A program made the position numbers and the translations under genes. 64,000 nt of DNA from Clostridia bacterium. Its GTDB lineage: Bacteria > Bacillota > Clostridia > TANB77 > CAG-508. The first letter of the stretch is position 1; each line of letters begins with the position of its first letter. The stretch is taken from the NCBI GenBank assembly GCA_017528085.1, contig JAFXPH010000011.1, forward strand, positions 1-64,000, read 5' to 3'. The notes below the pieces were generated by a model, which was given only the letters and a program-made list of their open reading frames with translations, was not told where the DNA came from and made no database searches. Positions 56,409 through 64,000 of the stretch are shown piece by piece.

Positions 56409-57560
56409 ATGAATAAAAAAGAGTGGAAAAAATGGATGTTTTGGTTTTCACTTGCTCTAGTACTAATAATCATATATAAAGCGATAGACAGCGTACAAGT
56501 TGTATTTGAAGCAATTGGTAACTTTATTAATATTATAAAACCGTTCTTAGCGGCAATACTATTAGCACTTCTTCTATATAAACCATGTGTTAAGGTAGAA
56601 AAAGCTTTTAATAGTACAAAAAGTAAGTTTTTGAATAAACATGCAAAAGGACTAGCTATACTAATTGTATATGTAATTGTGATACTTATATTGTTTATTA
56701 CAATAAACTCAATAGCACCACTTGTTTCAAAGAATGTGATAGAACTTACTAAAAACATTCCAGGATACTTAAAAAGTGGTATAGAATTTACATCATCACA
56801 AGATGAATCAAGTATCTGGAAGAGATTAAGCGTTGATCAGCTTTTGATAAACATTCAAAATACCGATTATCAAAAGATTATATTAGAATGGGCAACATTT
56901 GATAACTTAGGAAATATAGTAAAAGGTATTTCAGGAGCTACAGGCTTCATATTTAGCTTATTTGTAACTTTGGTTGTATCAATATATACAATTTCTGAAA
57001 GACATGATATAAAGAAATTTCTAAAAAGAGCAACAAGTGCACTATTTTCAGAAAAAACTTATAACAAAATTGCTCATTATTATGGAGAAATATACAACAT
57101 ATTCTATAATTTCCTTGCAGGACAACTATTTGATGCATTAATTGTAGGTATTGGATCAATAATAATACTATCAATACTAAATATTAAATATGGCGTACTA
57201 TTGGGATTATTCATTGGTTTATTTAATATTATTCCTTACTTTGGTGCAATAATATCAATAATAATCACAATACTAATTACTATATTTACTGCAAATCCAC
57301 AAACAGCAATACTTGTAGGTATCATACTTACAGTATTCCAACAAATAGATGCTAATGTAATTAATCCTAAGATAATAGGATCTACTTTAAAACTAAGTCC
57401 AATACTTGTAATCTTTGCAGTTAGTGTTGGAGGTGCATATTTCAAAGTGTTAGGAATGTTCTTAGGTGTACCAATAGTGGGACTTTTGAAGATTATTATA
57501 GAAGATCAAATTAATGAAAAATTAAAACAAAAAGAAGAATTAAAGCAACAAAAAAGTTAA
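56409..57560 (+). CDS. AI-2E family transporter
   Basis: This 383-residue membrane protein has about eight helices in the family pattern: two N-terminal helices, a central soluble section (about residues 115-175) and a conserved C-terminal cluster including GLFNIIPYFGAIISI and QIDANVINPKIIGSTLKLSP. Family members include AI-2 exporters and Na+/H+ antiporters; substrate cannot be told. The tail is a charged Lys/Glu/Gln helix. It is monocistronic. Confidence 0.92.
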   Translation: MNKKEWKKWMFWFSLALVLIIIYKAIDSVQVVFEAIGNFINIIKPFLAAILLALLLYKPCVKVEKAFNSTKSKFLNKHAKGLAILIVYVIVILILFITINSIAPLVSKNVIELTKNIPGYLKSGIEFTSSQDESSIWKRLSVDQLLINIQNTDYQKIILEWATFDNLGNIVKGISGATGFIFSLFVTLVVSIYTISERHDIKKFLKRATSALFSEKTYNKIAHYYGEIYNIFYNFLAGQLFDALIVGIGSIIILSILNIKYGVLLGLFIGLFNIIPYFGAIISIIITILITIFTANPQTAILVGIILTVFQQIDANVINPKIIGSTLKLSPILVIFAVSVGGAYFKVLGMFLGVPIVGLLKIIIEDQINEKLKQKEELKQQKS

Positions 57561-57572
57561 AATTTTTATATA

Positions 57573-57609
57573 AAAAAGAAGAAAGCATGCAATGCTTTCT
57601 TCTTTTTTT
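57573..57609 (+). terminator. Terminator of the AI-2E family transporter gene
   Basis: aagaagaaagcat pairs with atgctttcttctt across a three-base loop, followed by T. Confidence 0.85.
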
Positions 57610-57663
57610 GTGCTTTTTAAAAAATGCTAGAGAGGTTAATTCCCTAGAATAATCATTAGTTTT

Positions 57664-57692
57664 TTGCAAAAAAGAAACATAAAAGATATAAA
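57664..57692 (+). promoter_or_regulatory. Promoter of the second giant surface pair
   Basis: TTGCAA and TATAAA with a 17-base spacer. The 5' leader is about 135 bases. It contains aaacacc...ggtgttt and gttagc...gctaac pairings (57746-57751 with 57789-57794). Confidence 0.55.
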
Positions 57693-57832
57693 TTTTATAA
57701 AAAACACCGATTTTGTGTTTGCGTAAGTGGTGTTTGAGCAATTTGGTTAGCATGCTATTTTCATATATTTATATATATATATTTTTTTGCTAACATTATA
57801 AGTGATTTAAAATTAGCTTAAGGAGGTTTGTT

Positions 57833-60800
57833 TTGAAAGGTATGAAATTTACAAAGAAAGTTAAGAAAATTTTAGCTTTAACATTTGTATTTTCAATTCT
57901 ACAAAATCATTTATTGGTTTTGAGTGATGTACAAAATCGAGTATATGCGACTTCTACGTCACTTGAATCAACAGTTACAAATGATGAGAAGAATGTAAAA
58001 TCATCACTTGATGAAGAGACAAAAACTGAATCAAAGAAAGATGAAAAAACTTCTCAATCAACTGAAAACACATCAATTGATTCAGTTTTATCTGATGTAA
58101 TTGATGATTCTGATGATGCTTTATTCGATCCTAGAGTTGATCAGCTTAAAGGAAATAGAGAAAAAGCTGAAGCAGAGAAGGCAAATGCTGTTGAAAAAGT
58201 AGAAACAGTTGAAGAAAGCACAAATGAAGAAACTGAAGAAGAACCAATTAATTCTGAAGTTGGTGAAGAATCTGAAGTTAAAGAAGCTGAAGAAACTCAA
58301 GATGTTGAAGAATCTTTTGAAGCTAAATTAGACATCCAAAATAGCTACAAATACGCTGATGGAGTTGTTTTAGAAGGAATCATCACTTTAGATGTTAAAA
58401 ACCTAGAAGGTTACATCGAAAGTGCTGAATATGAAATAGCTCTAGATGAGATTGAAGGCTATACAGTAAAAAATATCTATGTTGATAAAGTTGAGACATT
58501 CGAAGAAGAATCTTTTGAAACTCACGCAACAAGTGATAGTTCAATTACTGGTAAAGTTACATATGATGGGGTATCAAATACTGCCAAATATGAAATCAAA
58601 GCTACTTTCGTATTAGAAGGTAAAAACGATTCAGACGATTTCTCATTAAATTGTAACTGCAACGAAAAAATAGTTCACGAAGACAAATCTGTTTATGAAG
58701 ATGAATTTAATGCATCTTCTACTGTTGAACTAAAGGGTGAAGATTTAGAAACAAAATATTCATTAACAACTGAGAACAATAGTATCTATAAAGGATATTT
58801 ATATGCTAATGCTGAAACTGAAACTGAATATGAAACAACATACAATTCAACATCAAAAATTGAATTAAAAGATGTTGATAATGTTTCTTATGCTTTAGTT
58901 ACAGAATCAAACGATATCTTAGTGGATGATAAAGATGAAGAATTCACACTAAGAGGAGTTAACGAGTATGTAAAAACATTTATAGAAACAGAAGAATTTG
59001 AAAAACTATTTGGAGAAGATGGATATATTGAAATCTATTCAAATGGAAAATTACTTGGCAGAATTGATGCTGCTAACGAAGTTAAAGATGGTCATTATGA
59101 ATATACTTATAATGAACCAATTAGTAATGCTGAATTTAAATTAGTAGGATTAAAAGATTCAGGTACATTAAATATTAAGAGTGATAAAGTAATTAAAGAC
59201 TCTTCAATATTTACTACCGAAAAAGTTAAATCACTAAAATCTATTAAACAATCTTCTGAATTTAAGAAAGTTAATGTTCTTAAAGAAGAAGAATATGTTT
59301 TAGAACAAATAACAGCAGAAAACAAAATTAATTTGGAGGAAACAGAATCAAAAGTTGATATTTCTTTAGATAATGAATCATTATCTTCATCTAGTGTTAC
59401 AGAAACATCAATGCTTCTTGAATTAAGAACTGATGAAGAAAAATACAATTTATTTAAGAATCCAACAATCAAAATTGAATTCCCTTCAGATGTTAAATCA
59501 ATAGAAATACTAAATGTAAATCTACTTTATAAGAACGGATTATCTTTAGATAAGTATGATTTAGTTGAAGAGAATGGTAAACAAGTTCTTAATATTTCAT
59601 TATTAGGAACTCAAACAGAATACACTTCTGGATTGTTAAACAGAGGTACTTTATTAAATATTGATTTAAAAATTAAATTAGATAGACTAACAACAAATAA
59701 GTCTTCATTAATTAAAATGACTTATACAAATGAAATTGGTAGTACAATTTCATATGAAAAAGCAGGAAATACTTGTGAAGAGTTAGAAGTTAATTACCAA
59801 ACAAAGATGGGATTATTAAAAACTTTATCAGTAGCTAATAATCTTACAGGTGAAACTTCAATGATTTACGATACTGAAAATGATGATACACAACTTGCTA
59901 TGGATAGTGCAAACCAAGTAATTGATTTCAAAGGTACAGTAGTTAATAACTACGATACAGAAATCAACAACATGGTTATTGTAGGCAAGATTCCAGGAGC
60001 TGGTGTCCAAGATGCAAACAGAAATGATTTAGTATCAACATTTGATGCTACTTTAAAAGAAGAAGTATTAACAAATGGTTTATCTGGAGAAGTATATTAT
60101 TCTGAAAGTATTAATCCAGATAAAGATGATTCTTCTTGGGAAAAATCAAATGGAAATATTGAAAAATATAGATCATTTAAAATTGTTGTAGATAATACAA
60201 CAGTTAATCAAGGTGAAAGAATCGAATTTTCATATAAAGTAAATATACCAGACAATATTTCATATAACCAAAAAGGTTATACAACATATACTATCTACTA
60301 TGAAATGGAAGGTAGTGAATTATTTGGAGTATGTTCTGGAAAATTAATTACTGAAGAAAAAGAATTAACAATAGAAGATATAGAAGAACAAGAAATTGAA
60401 AACTTCTCAAATCTTGCTGTTGGTTCTCAAGTAACAATAGGAGATAAAGTATTAACTGAAGCAGATACAATTAATGAAGGACAAATTGTTAAATATACAT
60501 TAATAGTAACAAATAATGGAAGAACTTCAGCAAATAACATTAAAATTTCTGCATCAGCAGAAAATGCAAATTTATATTATAAGAAATATACACATTTTGA
60601 TAATTATCAAGGTACAGGACTTCCATATGATGTTTTCGAGTTTGTTGAAGATAAAGAAGGAGAACATTTAACAGAAGAATTTACAATTGATAATTTAGCA
60701 GCAGGTGAAAGCAAAACATTTACATATCAAGCAGTTGTAAAAAATATTAATGAAATTCAAGGCGAAATGGCTTTTGGAAAAATTGATATAACAGCAGATG

Positions 60801-62821
60801 ATATGGATTCTAAACATGTTGAAACTATTAAAAATAAAATAGTAGATGCTGATTTAGGATTAATAACTCGTTATGCTTTTACAGAAAACGATGATGATAA
60901 GTTATCTGTAAACTATGACTATAACGTTACTGTAGATGTTAGAAGTTATTCAGATGAAGAACTTCAAAATATAGCAGTAAATGTTTATTTACCTAATGAT
61001 GTAGAATTAATGACTCAAGATCCTGTATATCCAGTAATTAAAAAGGATAGCGATAATGATATTAAGTATTATTATACAGTGTCTAAAAACATAAATGGTA
61101 CAGTATTTGAACTAGTAATAGAAAAATTAGACGCAAATGACAAGATTGGTTTCCAAATTAACACGATGCCTAAAAAGGTAGATTCAAGTATCGCTGAAGT
61201 AAATATAAGAACATATAGCTCAGCTACATATAACAATAGAGTATATAATTCTAATATTCATGAAAAAACAATATATCAAGATAAGATTAAATTAAACTAT
61301 GAATGGTTAGCAGATCGTGAGGCCGGTTCACTATTAGAGAATAATGACATTGTTAATTTTGAATTAAAGTTAAAAAATGATGGTTTAGTAGATAGTGGAA
61401 CTATAAGTCTTACTTCAGATATTCCTAGAGGATTAGAAGTAACAGAAGTAAAAATTGAAAAGAATGGAGTAACATCATATTTGGATACAGAAGATTTTCC
61501 TAAAGTAATTGTTGCTATGTTGGAAAAAATGAGTCCAAATGAAGAAATGGATGTTAAATTAAAGTATGTAGTAAAATACTCAAGATTAGCAAAAGATCAA
61601 GATACAATTGAAAACAATGTTCAATTAGTAGGAAAATCAATCGATATGGTTACTACAGATGTAATTTCTTTCAATGTCGATAATAAAAAGACAGAGATAT
61701 CTTCAAGTGATACAGTAAAGGCTTCAGATACAAGTAATACTACTAATAAAACAGACAATACAGCAAATAGCAACGATACAACACAAAAACAAACAAATAC
61801 TCAAGAAAAGAAGACATTAAGATATGTTATTTCTGGTGCTGTTTGGGAAGATTCAAACAAAAATGGTATTAAAGAAGGAACAGAATCTCCAATTTATGGT
61901 GTAGGAGTTTTTGCATACAAAGTAAATGATTCAGGAAAGACAGAAGAATGTAAAGCAACAGCTGTTACAAATGAAAAAGGTGAATACAAAATTGAAAACG
62001 TTGAACCTGGAGATTATGTAGTAGTATTTGGATTTGATTCAAGTATATATAATGTAACAACTTATAAAGTTGCATCAGCAAAATCAATAAATAGTTCAGA
62101 TGCAACATCAAAGAGATTAAATGATAATTCTAAAGTTGCTATGACAGATGTTATTTCAATTACAAATATGTCAAAGAGCAATATAAACTTAGGATTATAT
62201 AAGATAAATGGATTTGACTTAGCAATTGAAAAATATATATCAAACGTAACAGTTACAAATGCAAAAGGAAAACAAGTAACAGAATTCAAGAGATCAGACC
62301 CAATTGCAAAAGTAGAAATTCATTCAAAATTATTCGAAAACTCAACTGTTGATATCGAATATAGAATTGTTGTTAAAAATGAAGGCCAAATAGACGGATA
62401 TGCAAATCGTATTGTAGACTATTTACCAGAAGGTTTAACATTTGATCAAGCAAAAAATCCAAACTGGAGTTTAAATGGAAACGAACTTGTTTATACAGGA
62501 TTTGTAGACAGAACAATTCCAAGTGGAAAAGAAATTGAAACTTCTCTTTATTTAACAAAGAAAGTTGATTCAATAAGAACAAATTCAATAGAAAATAGTG
62601 CAGAAATATTAGAATCTACAACAGAATCAGGATTAGTTGATGTTGATTCTACAGTAGGAAATAAGAGTTCTTTAGAAGACGATTTTGACAAAGCTGTATT
62701 ATTAATAACTGTTTCAACAGGTGCTGTTGTAAATAGATTATTAATAGTAATAGCAGTACTTTCAATAATCGGTATTGCTTTGGCAAGCAGATTAATATTT
62801 AGAAAGAAATTTTATAGATAA
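57833..62821 (+). CDS. Giant secreted DUF11/SdrD_B-repeat surface protein (paralogue of the one at 29112)
   Basis: Translation starts at TTG, six bases after AGGAGG; ATG at 57842 is too far away. The 1662-residue product has an export signal (about residues 1-42), an acidic Glu/Ser/Lys region (about 45-165), beta-rich modules and an SdrD_B-like domain beginning GAVWEDSNKNGIKEG (about 1332-1430). A DUF11-like module starting FDLAIEKYI and a C-terminal membrane helix (about 1633-1655) with a basic tail follow; LPxTG is absent. IVGKIPGAGVQD here matches ILGRIPFAGVKD in the first copy, and both keep TVDIEYRI/TVTIEYRI and VDYLPEG/VDYIPQG, so the two are paralogues. A GGGGGG site then starts the next gene. 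Likely a surface stalk or adhesin. Confidence 0.8.
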   Translation: MKGMKFTKKVKKILALTFVFSILQNHLLVLSDVQNRVYATSTSLESTVTNDEKNVKSSLDEETKTESKKDEKTSQSTENTSIDSVLSDVIDDSDDALFDPRVDQLKGNREKAEAEKANAVEKVETVEESTNEETEEEPINSEVGEESEVKEAEETQDVEESFEAKLDIQNSYKYADGVVLEGIITLDVKNLEGYIESAEYEIALDEIEGYTVKNIYVDKVETFEEESFETHATSDSSITGKVTYDGVSNTAKYEIKATFVLEGKNDSDDFSLNCNCNEKIVHEDKSVYEDEFNASSTVELKGEDLETKYSLTTENNSIYKGYLYANAETETEYETTYNSTSKIELKDVDNVSYALVTESNDILVDDKDEEFTLRGVNEYVKTFIETEEFEKLFGEDGYIEIYSNGKLLGRIDAANEVKDGHYEYTYNEPISNAEFKLVGLKDSGTLNIKSDKVIKDSSIFTTEKVKSLKSIKQSSEFKKVNVLKEEEYVLEQITAENKINLEETESKVDISLDNESLSSSSVTETSMLLELRTDEEKYNLFKNPTIKIEFPSDVKSIEILNVNLLYKNGLSLDKYDLVEENGKQVLNISLLGTQTEYTSGLLNRGTLLNIDLKIKLDRLTTNKSSLIKMTYTNEIGSTISYEKAGNTCEELEVNYQTKMGLLKTLSVANNLTGETSMIYDTENDDTQLAMDSANQVIDFKGTVVNNYDTEINNMVIVGKIPGAGVQDANRNDLVSTFDATLKEEVLTNGLSGEVYYSESINPDKDDSSWEKSNGNIEKYRSFKIVVDNTTVNQGERIEFSYKVNIPDNISYNQKGYTTYTIYYEMEGSELFGVCSGKLITEEKELTIEDIEEQEIENFSNLAVGSQVTIGDKVLTEADTINEGQIVKYTLIVTNNGRTSANNIKISASAENANLYYKKYTHFDNYQGTGLPYDVFEFVEDKEGEHLTEEFTIDNLAAGESKTFTYQAVVKNINEIQGEMAFGKIDITADDMDSKHVETIKNKIVDADLGLITRYAFTENDDDKLSVNYDYNVTVDVRSYSDEELQNIAVNVYLPNDVELMTQDPVYPVIKKDSDNDIKYYYTVSKNINGTVFELVIEKLDANDKIGFQINTMPKKVDSSIAEVNIRTYSSATYNNRVYNSNIHEKTIYQDKIKLNYEWLADREAGSLLENNDIVNFELKLKNDGLVDSGTISLTSDIPRGLEVTEVKIEKNGVTSYLDTEDFPKVIVAMLEKMSPNEEMDVKLKYVVKYSRLAKDQDTIENNVQLVGKSIDMVTTDVISFNVDNKKTEISSSDTVKASDTSNTTNKTDNTANSNDTTQKQTNTQEKKTLRYVISGAVWEDSNKNGIKEGTESPIYGVGVFAYKVNDSGKTEECKATAVTNEKGEYKIENVEPGDYVVVFGFDSSIYNVTTYKVASAKSINSSDATSKRLNDNSKVAMTDVISITNMSKSNINLGLYKINGFDLAIEKYISNVTVTNAKGKQVTEFKRSDPIAKVEIHSKLFENSTVDIEYRIVVKNEGQIDGYANRIVDYLPEGLTFDQAKNPNWSLNGNELVYTGFVDRTIPSGKEIETSLYLTKKVDSIRTNSIENSAEILESTTESGLVDVDSTVGNKSSLEDDFDKAVLLITVSTGAVVNRLLIVIAVLSIIGIALASRLIFRKKFYR

Positions 62822-62835
62822 GGGGGGTAAGAGTT

Positions 62836-64000
62836 ATGAAGATTAATAATTTAAAATTAAAATTAATAATAGCATTTATATTAGCTTTAATAGTAATATT
62901 CTTACCTCACGAGACAAAAGCACTTTCAGCATATGATTTTATACATTCACAATGTGTTACATATGATGAAATTATGGAATATTCAGTAGACGAGTGCTTA
63001 AGCTTAAGATTTAATCAATACTCAAATCATGAAGACCTTGTTAGACAAGCTTGTAATAGATATTTGTGTTGTCACAAATCATCATATGCGACTGGTGGTT
63101 TATTCTATCCAGCTATTGTACTTGATATATATGCAGATGATCCATGTACATTATACCAAAATGGTTCAGTAGCAATACAAAATAATGCTTGGGTCGGAGC
63201 TTTAGCATATTTTTGTGCATATTACCAAGATTACGATCCACATTCAAGTTATAGTGGTGCAGAAGGTCAAAAAGTAAACTATGTTTTAAATCAATTAGGT
63301 TATGATGCTGGTTCTTATGTAAATACTAATGTTGGTGATGCAACTGCTTATGGAACAGCAGCACTTAACGGAACTGCCGACAAATATTACTCAGCTAGAA
63401 TTATTATTCTAAAAGGTGGAGACTTACAAAGTTCTGGTTTACTTTGGGGTAAAGAAGGAATATCAGGAACTGTAAGAGTTCAAAAATTCATTAGTGAAGA
63501 TCGTGCATCAATGAGTAAGGAACAAAAAGCAGATGCTCCTGTTCACTTAGATGAACCAGATGGTTCAGAAGTTACTTATACAATCAGAGTAACAAATACT
63601 CATAAATCAGAAACAGCAAACTATACACTAACAGATGTTTTTGATCAATTTGAAAAAGATGGTTTAGAGTTTGTTAGTGGATCTAGCTGGTCTGGATCAG
63701 GAAACACATATAAAATAACTGATTCACTTGGGCCAGGGGAAACTAGAGATTATTCATTAACTTTAAAAACATATAATACAGAAATTATAAGTATACCATC
63801 AACTGATGAGTATGAGGAAGAAATGTTTTCTCCAGAGATTTTAGATCAATTACAAAATGGTCAAGCATATGATTTTTACGCTGAATATGAAAACCTAGTA
63901 ACTATGGAAGCTCAATTAGGTGAAAAAACTATAGAAGCTGAAGATGCTGACTATGTGGAGGTAGGAAAACATATAGATCCACCTCCACCAAAAGTACCAG
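62836..64000 (+). CDS. Secreted adhesin-like protein, partial (runs off the window end)
   Basis: An ATG at 62836, after a G-rich site (AGGGGGG), opens a frame that is still open at 64000 (388 codons). The start is a signal peptide (about residues 1-32, ETKALSA). The N-terminal domain is cysteine-rich, with RYLCCHKSS (Cys78-Cys79) and VAIQNNAWVGALAYFCAYY (Gln115). These resemble LCCQHG and YIQYAWW of the second giant protein at 34211, which occupies the same position in its pair. The spacing differs greatly (36 versus about 230 residues between Cys and Gln). A DUF11-like module follows (about 210-330: VTYTIRVTN, GPGETRDYSLTLKTY). The visible part ends in DPPPPKVP, suggesting a proline-rich linker. 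Confidence 0.75.
   Translation, partial: MKINNLKLKLIIAFILALIVIFLPHETKALSAYDFIHSQCVTYDEIMEYSVDECLSLRFNQYSNHEDLVRQACNRYLCCHKSSYATGGLFYPAIVLDIYADDPCTLYQNGSVAIQNNAWVGALAYFCAYYQDYDPHSSYSGAEGQKVNYVLNQLGYDAGSYVNTNVGDATAYGTAALNGTADKYYSARIIILKGGDLQSSGLLWGKEGISGTVRVQKFISEDRASMSKEQKADAPVHLDEPDGSEVTYTIRVTNTHKSETANYTLTDVFDQFEKDGLEFVSGSSWSGSGNTYKITDSLGPGETRDYSLTLKTYNTEIISIPSTDEYEEEMFSPEILDQLQNGQAYDFYAEYENLVTMEAQLGEKTIEAEDADYVEVGKHIDPPPPKVP

Noticed and set aside
48930..57740. Shared word cgtaagtgg in the leaders of the LRR-dockerin gene (about 48934) and the second giant pair (about 57722)
   Set aside because: Nine bases is short, flanks do not align, and the first giant leader lacks it, so a common RNA element is not supported.

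Overview
The window is a very AT-rich bacterial segment with typical low-GC Gram-positive (Bacillota, most likely Clostridia) content. The evidence is an mreBCD-PBP2-minC cell-wall cluster, VanW, G5-3D and DUF4321 proteins, a CpsB/BY-kinase pair, an LPxTG-type wall anchor, tRNA genes with encoded CCA, and sigma-A-like promoters that nearly all have a 17-base spacer. No monoderm phage, transposase, integrase or CRISPR array is visible. The species cannot be named from sequence alone. An uncultured gut-type clostridial lineage is a reasonable guess, but only a guess.

Layout. Positions 1-2674 hold no credible gene but appear to contain about five diverged copies of a roughly 0.5 kb unit. Positions 2675-10831 are housekeeping: a giant 2-hydroxyacyl-CoA dehydratase activase-like protein, trmN6-like and rsmI, a WalJ-type metallo-hydrolase and murA. 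Positions 11145-14117 encode a natural fusion of a UDP-sugar pyrophosphorylase to a phosphoglucomutase. Three tRNA genes (Lys, Glu, Thr), an SDR enzyme, a carbohydrate-binding-like protein and an XRE/S24-type repressor follow, then VanW, a second tRNA-Lys, CpsB, a Wzz/BY-kinase and an M23 peptidase. Positions 23178-28607 are the elongasome operon (DUF4321, mreB, mreC, mreD, PBP2, minC).

The accessory part is surface-protein rich. Positions 29112-42364 encode a translationally coupled pair of giant secreted, membrane-anchored proteins (1699 and 2717 residues). A second, paralogous pair starts at 57833 and runs off the window end. Between them lie a SpoIIE-like membrane protein whose PP2C domain has lost catalytic aspartates, a WG-repeat protein, a C-terminally anchored unknown, acpS and tatD. 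Next come a leucine-rich-repeat protein ending in a dockerin and a cohesin-like protein ending in an LPKTG wall-sorting signal. This last pair shares an unusual Asn-Asn-Thr-Val repeat spacer. LemA, HtpX, a G5-3D wall enzyme and an AI-2E-family transporter complete the stretch.

Functionally, most of the window serves the cell envelope: precursor synthesis (murA, UDP-sugar fusion), wall elongation (mre operon), wall remodelling (M23, 3D, VanW), polysaccharide control (CpsB/BY-kinase) and surface display. The most interesting candidates for undescribed biology are the dockerin/cohesin LRR pair, the duplicated giant surface pair with a shared CC...IQ/AW motif, the SpoIIE-like pseudophosphatase and the repeat array at the left edge.
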